Translations under genes and position numbers: made by a program
Part shown: in pieces, positions 38,275 to 49,075 of the stretch
Layout of the letters: the number at the start of each line of letters is the position of its first letter
How positions within the stretch are numbered: the stretch's first letter is position 1
Assembly: GCF_000787575.1 (NCBI RefSeq)
Contig: NW_012236519.1
Span: 516,256 to 580,255, forward strand
DNA length: 64,000 nt
Direction: 5' to 3'
Source: Acytostelium subglobosum LB1
Lineage: Eukaryota; Evosea; Eumycetozoa; Acytosteliales; Acytosteliaceae
The notes under the pieces: model-generated
Databases searched by the model: none
Seen by the model: the letters and a program-made list of their open reading frames with translations, nothing else
Told to the model about the DNA's origin: nothing

Positions 38275-39798
38275 ATGACCCATTCTCTGTCGACAGAAGA
38301 CAACATCAAGAACAATAACCAGAGTGTATATAACAATCAATCAATCACATTCCAATCAATCAATCAATCAATCAAACCTCAATCATGATGAGAGTACCTG
38401 AAGATACATGTATATAGATAGAGATAGAGGGGACAAGATAAATACCCTCTATCTAGCATTAACAACACAACAAGAATACCACCCATTCCATTCAATTTCC
38501 ATCAACATAATACATAACAACAAACCATCAAACCAACCAATAAAGGAGAAGACAATACCAACAAGGGGTCACACGTGTGGACGAATCAAGAGTTTCTTAC
38601 TTAAATTGTTGATCCGATGGTCGACAGTCGCTCGCCACAGAGGACAAGAGCTGTCGTCAACAGAGCTTCGATGAAGTCAAACAAAGATTGCGACAATCAC
38701 TGATCTCGGTAAACGATCTTTGCATCGATGGCACTCGTTCGTCGAGGCGCAACCAATCAAATCACTTGAGCTAAGCAACTAAGTCCATCATCATCATCAT
38801 GTGTACAAGTGTCTATCTAACAGTGTCAGTGTGTTTGTGTGTTGTCTGATGATTCGTCTAGGGGTAAGTGTAAGTGGGGTGTCGTCTGTGTGTGTGAAAT
38901 CGTGTGAAGACCATTCTCATAACCAATCCAAGCAATGAAATGAACATTGACACACTAAGGGGTATCTAGATCTAGAGACATCCCCAAGCAAATGTCATTC
39001 AATGTGGCCCACGCGTGAACAGTTAGGAACAAAAACTTATTGACTTACTCACTTACATCTCGTCGTCCATCCAAGTAATTTATAACCCTTGGGTACGAGA
39101 GAGATAGTGAGATGGTGTGTATCCAATTCAAACCCTTTTGAGATGAGCGGAGATTTGCCTCGGTTGCCTCTCAATTCAGATGAAAGAATCCCGCACGCCC
39201 GGTGCAAGCCTATTGGCGCCTCGTCCAGTCGCAAGTGTGGTTGGGGGGTGCGACCGAATAAATTGATTGCTGTTGCGGGGCGGCAGCGGTCGTCTCTGCA
39301 TGCCCGCCTTGGTCAATCAGTCACGTCGATTGCCTTCCTTCGTTTGTTTGATTGAAAGTGTATGAGAGTGGTTGGAGGGATGGTTGGTGGGGTTGTTGGT
39401 GTCAGACACGCTAACCCTACTCAACTTCACTGCAATGCTCTCTAAAGGGGCTCGTGTGGGCGCGGGCCAAAGCCTAAGGGCCTATCATCCCTCCCTTTTT
39501 AATTATATACAAATATATATATTTTAATATCTTGTATCTCCTTTGATAGCCAAATGACCTATCAGGTGAGATAACATTTGTGTGTGATGGGCGGGTTGGT
39601 TGGTTGGTGACTGAATGACCAAGTTGACAAGTGGGCGGTGATAGTGTTAGTGACCGGACAGCTAGGAGACGGTGGGTGCTAGGACAGCCACCACCGCAAG
39701 CTTCATAATGTCATCTGGTAACAGCATTCCAATCCAAGATATACTATCTCTATAACAAATATATACATACATATAATATATTTATACACACATTCACA
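38275..39798. other. Intergenic region, 1.5 kb, with a GC-rich patch
   Basis: Mostly AT-rich, but about 39170-39330 is unusually GC-rich for intergenic DNA here and has no convincing open frame. It could be a non-coding RNA gene or a remnant; I could not assign it. Confidence 0.3.
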
Positions 39799-40679
39799 AT
39801 GAACAAGCTCATTATTGTTGCTCTTATTGCTTTGGTGTCTGTCGCAAGTGCTTGCTCCAACACCCAATACAAGACTGCTGCCCCAGTATGTATACCTTCA
39901 ACACACCCATCAATCAATCAGTCAAAGAAATAGCGACGGCTCGTCTGGCACCCCCAACTCCTCACTTCATACTTACATACAATAACTTGATACACATTCA
40001 ATAGGTCATCGTCAAGACTCTTGCTGATTTGACTCAACAGGAGCGTACCCTCCATGAGACCAAGATGCAGGAGATCATTGATCTGTCCCACAAGTTGGTC
40101 GCCGCTGGCCAAATCACCGCCATCTTCACCGCCTCGATCGTCGACCCAGCAACCGGAAAGACCCTCTGTATGACTGGCAACAACGGTGCCCGTGCCTCAA
40201 TTCTGCACGGAGAGACCAACGTCATCCTCAACTGCTCCGACACCTACCCAGGCCGCTCATGGAAGGACCATTACCTGTACACCACCGGTGAGCCATGCCC
40301 AATGTGCCAGTCCGCCATTATGTGGTCCGGCTTCCAGAAGGTCATCTACGCCACCAGCATCAAGACCCTCTACTGTGACAAGTGCATGACCCAGATCCTC
40401 ATCGACTCGAACGTCGTCACCGGATACGGCTACGGTCTCGAGACCTACAACGCCGCATACACTCCACTGGAGATCATCGGAGGTGTGCTCGCCAACGTCA
40501 CCGACAACACCGTCTTTGAGAACTACTGTGTCAACAAGACATTCTGGACCTCCAAGACCCCACTGTGCAATGCCGACTACAACCCCAAGGGATGCAGCTC
40601 TGCCATCGCCCTCGGAAGCAACATGTACATGACCGTCTTTGTTGCCCTCGTTGCCCTGATTGCTTCGCTCGCTCTTTAA
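39799..40679 (+). CDS. Secreted, probably GPI-anchored cytidine/guanine-deaminase-fold enzyme (253 aa)
   Basis: Exons 39799-39885 and 40005-40679, phase 0. The N-terminal signal peptide (LIIVALIALVSVASAC) is encoded mostly by exon 1. The CMP/dCMP-deaminase zinc site is intact: H97-G-E99 (HGE) and P-C127-P-M-C130 (GEPCPMCQSAIMW). The EPCPMC block resembles the guanine deaminase/TadA branch more than cytidine deaminases. The C-terminus (GCSSAIALGSN then TVFVALVALIASLAL) looks like a GPI-anchor signal. The enzyme would therefore hydrolyse an amino group from an extracellular purine, pterin or related substrate. The substrate is not shown by the sequence. Strong C-ending codon bias implies high expression. 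Confidence 0.85.
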
Positions 40680-41008
40680 ATTAAAAGTAAATTAAAACTA
40701 TATAGGTATATCGATTACGTAACAATCATCAGTTTAAGATTCCCATTGCAATGTGAGTTATTAATTGGTGTGTGGATGACTTCCATCACAGTCAACTGGA
40801 CATTCCAGTGTATACACTGGATTCAAAGGTTTTGGTTCAATTTTGAACCAAGGTAATCACAATCTAATGGAAAAGTGATGGAAAATTGATTGGGTTGATC
40901 ACAGTACCTACCTTCCTCTATTTATATAATACAATTTAACCATGGTTATGTAAAGACCAAACCAAACCATTAAACAATCAAGTATACAAATAATAATCAT
41001 ATATTAAT
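40680..41008. other. Intergenic region with two palindromes
   Basis: A perfect 16-bp palindrome, CCAGTGTATACACTGG, lies at 40805-40820. A hairpin with 8-bp arms (TTGGTTCA/TGAACCAA) and a 4-base loop lies at 40832-40851. They could act as regulatory sites for the gene at 41009 or in 3' end formation of the deaminase mRNA. Confidence 0.5.
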
Positions 41009-41313
41009 ATGTCTCCAATAAATAGAAATTCTGTACTTTATGGTATTGGAGCAGGAGTTTTAACAGCAGCAGGCTTTTATTTATTTGCTCCAGTTTTAGT
41101 TGTTTATACTGGTTTCACATCAGTTGGTATCTCAGCAGGCTCAACTGCCTCGGGTATCATGTCAACCATTGGTACCACAGCCATTGTCCAACTCTACAGA
41201 GTATCGGTGCAACAGGCACAATTGCACTAAAATCTGCATTCCTAGCAGGAGGTACTGCTGGTGTAGTAACAGGTGTAGCACATCAAGCCACCAGACCAGA
41301 CAAATCAAATTGA
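41009..41313 (+). pseudogene. ISG12/IFI6-family small membrane protein, frame-broken near 41190
   Basis: Frame 1 from the ATG at 41009 encodes a hydrophobic Gly/Ala/Ser-rich protein (GIGAGVLTAAGFYLF, VGISAGSTASGIMS) typical of the ISG12/IFI6-16 family. After about residue 60 frame 1 leaves the family pattern, while another frame from 41191 to the stop at 41311-41313 gives the expected continuation (TLQSIGATGTIAL, AGGTAGVVTGVA). No GT-AG intron fits between them. One base appears to be missing, by assembly error, recent mutation or, least likely, ribosomal frameshifting. Family members sit in mitochondrial or ER membranes in animals. The role here is unknown. Confidence 0.65.
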
Positions 41314-41687
41314 TTGATAGATCAATCACTGGTAGTCCAACATCTGGATCGCTTTCATACATTATTCAAATCAATAAATCCATGACTTCTTTGACATCCT
41401 CATTAATGAATTATTTCAAGTTGTCAACTTAGGATTGATTCCTTTTGTACTTATTGTTATCACAATTCATTGTATCTATCTACCTGGTAGATTGTTTGTT
41501 GTGATCATCAGGTGATCAACACCAATCTTATGACAAGAATTTTTAAAAGATTTTAATAATTTTGACTGTTTTGACATGGGATGGGCCATTGTTGTCTCAC
41601 TCCTCGTCTGGGGCATTGAGGACATCGAGTTCGACTTGAACAATTTAGTATCACTCACTCATTCCATTTCTCTTAAACTCTTCAAAT

Positions 41688-41735
41688 ACATACAAACATA
41701 CATACAAACATACAAACATACATACATACATATTT
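41688..41735. repeat. (ACATACAA)n-type microsatellite
   Basis: Alternating CATA and CAAA units form a tandem low-complexity tract with no coding signal. Confidence 0.7.
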
Positions 41736-42353
41736 ATTACAAGACATACAGCAACAAAAAAACAAAGAGACATAAATACAAACATAAACATTACAAACAA
41801 GACAACAGAAAACCAAACAAACATATACAGGAGATTAGTGAGAAGGGAAGGAGAGATAGACTGTGTGTAGACGACCAAACACACCCGACCCCAACACTCT
41901 AAACAGAACAAAACAGATAGATTGGATTCATTGATTCATTGATTGATTGATTGATTGTAACAGTCTGAAGAATACAGGTAGGTTCCCATTAGCTAGTTAG
42001 CCCCTAGCATGCATCGACAACAACATCAACAGCAGCATCATCATCAACAACAACAACAACAACAACTCTGCGCGATCCAACCTCGCAAACCCCTCACACA
42101 TTCATATTACTTATGTGTGTTTGTGTTTGTGTTTGTTGAAGGTAGTGTGTTTGTTAGTGTGTGTGTTACCGCGGCCACAGCCACAGCCACACAGGCGAGC
42201 CGCGGGTAAAAGAGGGTTCACCCTCTGGCGATGAGAGTAGTCAAAGTCACACCCTTGATCGCATTGTCGCCACCCATCTAGATCATCATTGAACTACCTC
42301 TATTTATAACATATATATATAATCCTATATACATTACATGGATTAAAGGATGG

Positions 42354-42354
42354 N
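42354..42354. other. Ambiguous base N
   Basis: The only non-ACGT base in the window, inside a GGATGGATGG repeat. It marks an uncertain base call or assembly join. Confidence 0.95.
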
Positions 42355-43820
42355 ATGGATGGATGGATAGTTGGATGGACTAGACTGGACGTCAACATCA
42401 ACACCAACACACACACATATAACACATTTATACTATACATCATCATCATCATCATCAACATCAACATCAACAACCTCATACACTTGATTATTGTGAACAA
42501 CAGGGGAAAGCCATTCTCCACAAAGTGTGTAGATTGTAACATCGCGTACAGCCACCATCCATCAAATTACAACAACATTGTAGAGTGTAGTTGTTTGTAG
42601 TGTGTTCTCCGTCACTTTACAATGATCGTTGATTGTTGTTACAGGATGTTTGGTTGGTTTGTTGTTGTAGTTGTTGGTTGGGTGTGATCTTTAATTGAAT
42701 CACCAACAATAACAATCGTTGGTTGGATAGTTGATGATGACAACAGTATCCCCTCTTCTTCTCCTCCCCCAACAACCATCATCCATCAGATAGGGAGTGA
42801 GAGAGACAGTGAGGAGGGTGTAGGGCTTAGGCCATGTATACATACACACACATATATACATATATTAAGAGAGAGTTGTTATAAACACTATTATTATTCT
42901 CTCTCTCTCTTTTATAACTCCAACTCAGTTCTCAGACCATCCATCCATCCAACTCCATCCATTCAATTCATCGCAATCACTTATGTGATGATCATTTTGA
43001 TCTATCTCAATCAGTCATCCAATCAGTCAGTCACATTCACAACAACATCAACAACAACAGCAGCAGCAGCAATAGCAGTAATAGCAGTTAGTCAACGCTT
43101 CAAATCATACGGTCAATCACTTTCAATTCATTCATTATAGCAATATCAATCATCATACAGTCAATCAATCAAATACCAATCTCTGTTGTTGTTGCGCATG
43201 ACACTGAAATAATATCAACTTTACGATTTGTGTCATTCCTGCAGCAGACGTCAATCAAAGCGAAACGAAACGAGATTCTTCTTGGAACATCACCACGCAA
43301 TCAGTCAATCAAACAATCAATCATTCCATTCCATCCCCGCTTCAGTTTCGGGTCTCGACCTATCCTCCTCATTCACATTCATTGTTGAACATAATATCCA
43401 AAGTTGGACAATCACAATCAATCATATATATATATATATTTACATTTGTATTTGTAGTAGTTAGTAATATTAGTTAATAGTTAGTTAATAGTTAGTTTAT
43501 TATTATTGGTTGTATGTTGGTCGTTGGTTAATACAACAACACGACTACATATACACCAAGTGTAGAGATAATTCACAAAATTGACACTCTCAACCATCTT
43601 TGTCATTGCACCATTGGTCATTGGCTTCTGCTTGACCAATCTCTATCTATTCTCCCAAATACGTGTACATGTCGTGCTCTATCATCACTTCAATCGCCAC
43701 TGTAGCAATAGCAACAAACATTCCTCATCCTCCTCTTCAGGAGGTTCATCATCATCTTCATCACATAACAAACACAACAACAACAATAACAACAACAAGA
43801 AGAAGAAGAAAAAGAAGATC

Positions 43821-46148
43821 ATGAATCAATCCCAACAACATAATATTAACAATAACATTACTACCAACACCGACAACGATAATAATAATAATAATAACAA
43901 CGATAATAATAACGATGATAATAGCAGCATGCTCAAGAGAAAGATATCGAGATCACCGTCTTCGTCACCACCTGGTGGCAGCTCAGACCTACTTAGTAAA
44001 GCTGTGGCGGCAAAACGCAAGTCCAAGCATCAGAAGGATGCCAAGCATGCGTCAAAGTCCCCAAAGCCAACGCTCGAACCAACGCTCTCATTCAAGAAAC
44101 CAAAGAAGAATAAGGGTGGGAGTTCTGCTGAGCAGTCGCCCAAGCATCAGGCACAGTCTTCCTCTTCCAGCAGTGCGGTCAATGGCACCAATGACGCGCC
44201 AATTGTAATTTGTCTCGACGCTGAGACTATACAACAAGTTCCTGCTGGCAGCAACAACAACTCCAACAATACTACCACCTCTTCCACCATCACAAACAAC
44301 AACGACCAACAACCGATCATCAACATAGCCAACGAACCGACGACCACTTCACCGCAACACCCTCTACCACCCAGTCAACAGCGGACTGATACAACAACAG
44401 CCACAGCAACCGACCAAGGAGTGCGATAATATCTTTGCCAATCAAAGCAATGAGTTCATCCCATTGCTGAGTAGCAGTAGTATCAGTAATAATGTACAAA
44501 CAGAGCAACAACCACAACAACCATCGACGCCACAGCAGCAGCATCGCGAGAAGCATCAGGATCAGATGTCGATCGTCCCCGACAGAGACGGCGCAGCGCA
44601 GCGCCTGTCCAATCAGGCACTGCAGAGGCAATCTGGCAAGAGGACTCCACACGACAAGCAGATTGCCAATCTGACGCCGCCTCTCTGGTGCCAAGGCTTC
44701 TGCCGCCCTCAGGACCTGACCGTGCTCGAGCTCGAGCAGGAGCTGGACCTATTCTACAAGTGGCTGGCGCCCAATCGTTACGAGAACCAGCTACGACAGT
44801 TGATCGTCAATGAGATCGAGGCGATCGTCACAAAGAGGTGGCCCAAGGCCAAGGTCATTGTGTTTGGCTCGTTCTCGACCGACCTGTGCATACCATCGAG
44901 CGACATTGATATCCAGGTGTCGGGCATCAACGATGGTCAGCCAGCATACTCGGACCCCATACGCGAGATGCACTCCATCCTCCTCAAGAGCTACCAGAAC
45001 ACCTTCACCAACATCCGATTAATTGCGGGTGCCAAGGTGCCCATCATCAAGTTTGTTCACCGCGAGTCTTGGTACAACGTTGACATTTGCTTCGACACGC
45101 CCAATGGAGTCGAGAACACTGGCATTGTCAAGATGTATCTCAAGGTATGTATAGTGTAGTGCGCCACAAACAGCAACAAGCAGCATACTAACAATCCAAC
45201 CAAATGCAGAAATACAAATCAATGAAGCTACTCCTCCTGCTGTTGAAGTACTTCTTGTTCCAGAACAACTTGAATGAGACTTACACAGGTGGCATTGGCT
45301 CGTACGCCCTGGCGTTGATGGTGGCCAGCTTCATCCAAATGCGACACATCCCTTATGATCAGCGCGTCGTGACACGCAAGTCCAAGCCAATCGACGAGAA
45401 GGATCGACGCCACGCTGGCGAGGACACTGACTATGGCGCAATGCTATTGGAGTTCTTCCAGCTCTATGGCCAGTCGTTCCAGTACAGCCGTCATGGAATC
45501 TGTCTGACCAACGGCGGCTTCTACTTCCAGAAGGAGGAGCAGTTTGGCACGTACCTTACGCTGCGCGACCCACACGACGCCAACAACGACGTTGGCAGGA
45601 ACAGCTTCAACATCTCCTTCATCCGCGGTGTCTTTACCAATGCCTTTGTTCGCATGGTCTCGAACGACTTGCTCAAGGACAAGTACGCCAACCACCAGTT
45701 CCCAACCGTCTTGTCACGCATTATCGAGGAGAGACTCGTCGAGCAACAGGCCAAAGATCGCAACAATGTGCTCCGCTTGGCAAAGTCACTGGAGACAGCG
45801 AACAAGTTGCCAGCAATCACCTCTCAGTCATCCTTGGCATCGTCACCCATCCTTGTTGGCAACGGTGGCTACATCGACGCCGACACAGTCACAGTCAGCA
45901 GCATCAGTGGCAACAACGGCAACAACAGCAGCAAAGACTTTGTAAATATCAACTCATCCTCCTCGACATCCTCCGACGACTTCTCCTCGGAGGAGTCCAT
46001 TCACTCTGGCAACGAATCTGGCTCGGACGTCCAAAGCGCCTCTTTCGACTCTGACTACTTCTGCTCGTCAGAGTCTGGCTCCGAGTCTGAGGAGGACTCT
46101 TCAACCTCCTCCGTTTCCGCTCAATCGACCAATTTGTACGGCTGGTGA
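43821..46148 (+). CDS. TRF4/PAPD5-type non-canonical poly(A) polymerase (DNA polymerase sigma family), about 712 aa
   Basis: Model: exons 43821-44204, 44329-45144 and 45210-46148. The second junction is a clear phase 0 intron. The first is uncertain: the N-terminal frame and the catalytic frame do not match, and I reconcile them with a 124-nt GT-AG intron that closes in phase 0, or a 1-nt indel near 44380. The N-terminus is Asn/Ser-rich and low complexity with a Lys-rich patch. The catalytic domain shows GS (308-309), DID (320-322) and a third Asp in YNVDICFD. The PAP-associated region follows (TGGIGSYALALMVASF, YGAMLLEFFQLYG, NDVGRNSFN). The C-terminus is Ser/Glu-rich. Family members add short poly(A) tails to nuclear RNAs to promote exosome decay (TRAMP complex). 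Confidence 0.82.
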
Positions 46149-46595
46149 CAACCGTGCAAACAACTATTCCATTCAATCCATACATACATACATCAATACG
46201 ACCGCTACTACCTACTACCAACTCATACATAATAGATATAGATAGATAGTAATCAAACGAATAACGAAACAAACAATGGCCTTGTCCTGCCTTTGGCTGG
46301 CAGGCAAGGTACCAACCATATACACATTCAACAAACCAGCGACAGACCTACTACCATCTTCACGTCAACCAACCCAACATACAGCAGCACTTATTCTCTG
46401 GTACACAATCACAACATGCATACATCAGTCAAGCAACAGCAATCCATCCAATCAATCATTCCATCTACCATCAACATGATCATCCTCTTGGAAATAAAGA
46501 TACAGCCAACACTGGCTGCATGCATTTATTGTGATATATATATTTGAAGGCTATGTTTGATTGATTGATTGATCAGACGACATGGTCCACTTAAC
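46149..46595. other. Convergent intergenic region
   Basis: 3' flanks of the nucleotidyltransferase and triosephosphate isomerase genes. CAAT-type and TATA-type low complexity; no gene recognised. Confidence 0.4.
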
Positions 46596-47579
46596 TTACA
46601 AAGAGGACTTGGGATGAGCGGTGGAGACAATGGTGACAAAGTCAGCAGCGACCAGAGAGGCACCTCCGACGAGGAATCCATCAATGTCGGTCTCCTTGGA
46701 GAGCTCGGCACAGTTGGAGGCAGACACAGAGCCTCCGTAGATGACACGGGTGTCGCCAGCGACCGCAGCACTGACGTTGGAGCTTAACCACGAACGGATG
46801 AACTTGTGAGCGTCCTGGGCTTGTTGGGGAGTGGCAACGACACCGGTGCCAATGGCCCACACTGGCTCGTAGGCAATGACCACACGAGTCCAGTTTGGCA
46901 CGCTGGTGAGAACTGCGCTGAGTTGTTGGGCGATCACATCGTTGGTCTTGCCCGACTGTCTGTCAGAGAGCTGCTCGCCAATGCAGAAGATGACGGAGAG
47001 ACCACCATCAATGACGGCCTTGACCTTCTTGGCAATGAACTCATCGCTCTCGCCAAAGACCTTGCGGCGCTCAGAGTGACCAATGATGACCCACTCGAGT
47101 CCGATGTCCTTGCACATACCAACAGAGATCTCACCAGTGAAGGCGCCCGAGGCATTGCTGTGGCAGTTCTGAGCGGCAACCTTAATACGTGGGTTGACAA
47201 GACCCTGTGCCAGAGTAAGATAGATTGATGGTGGTGAGACGATTACATCTATTGATCATAATCATTGATTGATTGATTGAGATGATTGATTGAGGAGTAT
47301 GATTGAGTAAGTCAAGATGATTAGAGAGCTAGCTAATGTAATAAGTTTGACTTACCAACAACCTCTTGTGATGGCAATGTAGCAGTGTTCATGTGACTCA
47401 AGATGTTCTGAATGGACTCTTTAGTTCCATTCTGTTATCATTCCAGTGTATCATAGTGAATCGGGTCGGGGATATTGTAAGTTGATTGATTGATTGATTG
47501 ATTGAACCTGTCAATCTAATGTCGTTTGAGTCATGCCTACCATCTTGTAGTTTCCTCCAACAAAGAATCTTCTTGTCAT
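46596..47579 (-). CDS. tpiA: Triosephosphate isomerase (255 aa)
   Basis: Exons 47579-47541, 47431-47356 and 47248-46596. A naive reading would start exon 3 later, but acceptor 47250-47249 restores the family segment VIVSPPSIYLTLAQG and closes the frame at 768 nt. Catalytic residues are intact: N10 and K12 in FVGGNYKMNG, His in IGHSERRKVFGESDE, Glu in AYEPVWAIGTG, with phosphate-loop sequence YGGSVSASN and GGASL. It interconverts dihydroxyacetone phosphate and glyceraldehyde-3-phosphate in glycolysis, in the cytosol. Length is normal. C-rich codon choice in exon 3 fits a highly expressed enzyme. Confidence 0.96.
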
Positions 47580-47843
47580 TTTATATGTTAGTTAGTTATT
47601 ATGTGTATGTGTAAGTATATTAAACAGATAACTTAATGTAGAAGTATGAAATTGAATGAATGTTCATTCAGCAACACCATGTTCGGGACCTAGAGGTCTC
47701 CCCGAATTGCAACTTCAGTTTCCTTTTCTGTCTCATCATGACATGTCCCCAAACTCTTCATTCAAGATAGATAGTTATATAACTTAACTTGTACAGGTGA
47801 CTCGGACATCGTATATGTTATGTTTATGTATAATTTTAAAAGA

Positions 47844-49075
47844 TTAGAAACAAAGAAGTTTCTTTCGAACACCATCTTTGTTGTTGTTCTCGGCATCTGC
47901 TCCACTCTTGGTGTCAACACCACTGCCAGTATGATTGGCACCAGATGATCGTTTATCGAATGTAGTCATTGACTTATCGTTACCTGTGCCATTGGAATTG
48001 GGTCCTGTTGCTCTCGGCTTCAAGATGACCAACTCCTCCACTGTCAATATGCACTCGAGTGCATGTACGAAGCAAGCATATATCAATGCGCCCGTTGGAT
48101 GTTGTACAAACTTCAACATATTGAATACAATCGATGGTACAATGATACATGATATAGAGAATGACAATATAATAGTTATAATCAACAACTAAATTGATTG
48201 AATAACGAAGTTGGTATGTTAGTATGATTGAGTGACATGCTTGGTTCGCGAACTACTACTACTTACCTTTCGAAGTGTTGCCTTCTTCTTCTCTTTGTTG
48301 GTTTGTAGTTTTGAGATGCGCTTGTAGAGTAGGGTGCCGTAGATGACGAAGCCAATACCGATGGTGACAGACGCCATGGTGAGGTAGATGTTGAATGTCA
48401 ATGAGATGATTTGTGAGACGCTTCTACTGAACTTGAGTAGGTTGGATAGTACTCCAGCAACTTCGAATCCAAACCATATACCATTGCAAACGATGAATGC
48501 TGCCTTTGTCTTTGGTATGAATATATTTCCACTCTCTACACTTGATACACTATGATATGTTCCTGCCCAATACAACAAGAACAATTGATACGATGTGAAC
48601 AACAAGTACAACGGGAAGTTATACAAGAATATCGACAATGCATATGGGAATATATCAATATTCGACCATGGATCAACTGAGAAGTATATTATACGCACTG
48701 GATATTTAAATGGAATAATTAGTCAATGATCAGTCAAACATGGAATAATATTATGTACTTACAAATGGCGAATGCAAGGATTACCAAGTGATTGATGGCT
48801 TTGAGTTTGAATCCTACTTTGCCATGACTCCATAGATGGAATGATTTGTAGGTATTTACAATTATGTACAATGTGAGAAGGATGAATGAGATGAGGAAGA
48901 ATAATCGGAATGCAGTGAAGCTGTTGCCAAGTATCTCTGTGAATGGTGTTGAGCAGTTTGAGCCAGACACATATCCATTGCAGTGACAAATATTCTGTAT
49001 ACACTCTCCAAGATTGTTACAATCCTCATTGGTCAGACATGCAAAGTCTCCAGATGAAGATGTCTCAAAGGCCAT
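47844..49075 (-). CDS. Seven-transmembrane protein with N-terminal EGF-like module (362 aa)
   Basis: Exons 49075-48763, 48697-48267 and 48188-47844, junction phases 1 and 0. Residues about 12-42 carry six cysteines in an EGF-like arrangement (CLTNEDC, CIQNICHCNG). Seven hydrophobic helices follow (RLFFLISFILLTLYIIV; LVILAFAICLRIIYF; a Tyr/Phe-rich third; IVCNGIWFGFEVAGVL; IYLTMASVTIGIGFVIYG; IITIILSFSISCIIV; ALIYACFVHALECIL). The cytosolic tail is polar and Ser/Asn/Lys-rich. Topology suggests an extracellular N-terminus without a cleaved signal. It resembles THH1/TOM1/TOM3-like or other 7TM families only loosely. Receptor function is possible but unproven. Confidence 0.75.

Larger units (their letters stand above)
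41314..43820. other. 2.5-kb gene-poor interval
   Basis: Contains ACATACAA-type repeats (41688-41735), CAA/CAT tracts (42010-42066), a single ambiguous base N at 42354 in a GGAT repeat, and TCTC, TATA and CAATC low complexity. A short, more coding-like patch lies at 41573-41642. No complete gene recognised. The right end is probably the long 5' leader of the nucleotidyltransferase gene. Confidence 0.35.

Noticed and set aside
41651-41911. 86-aa minus-strand hydrophobic frame (FVMFMFVFMS, MYVCMFVCLY)
   Set aside because: Produced by ACATACAA repeats; starts in no credible context.
42009-42209. 66-aa polyQ/polyH frame
   Set aside because: CAA/CAT repeats followed by GT-rich sequence; no splice-linked exon found.
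43581-43820. N-terminal extension of the nucleotidyltransferase with a membrane-like start
   Set aside because: The frame has no ATG before 43821; the hydrophobic part is translated 5' leader.
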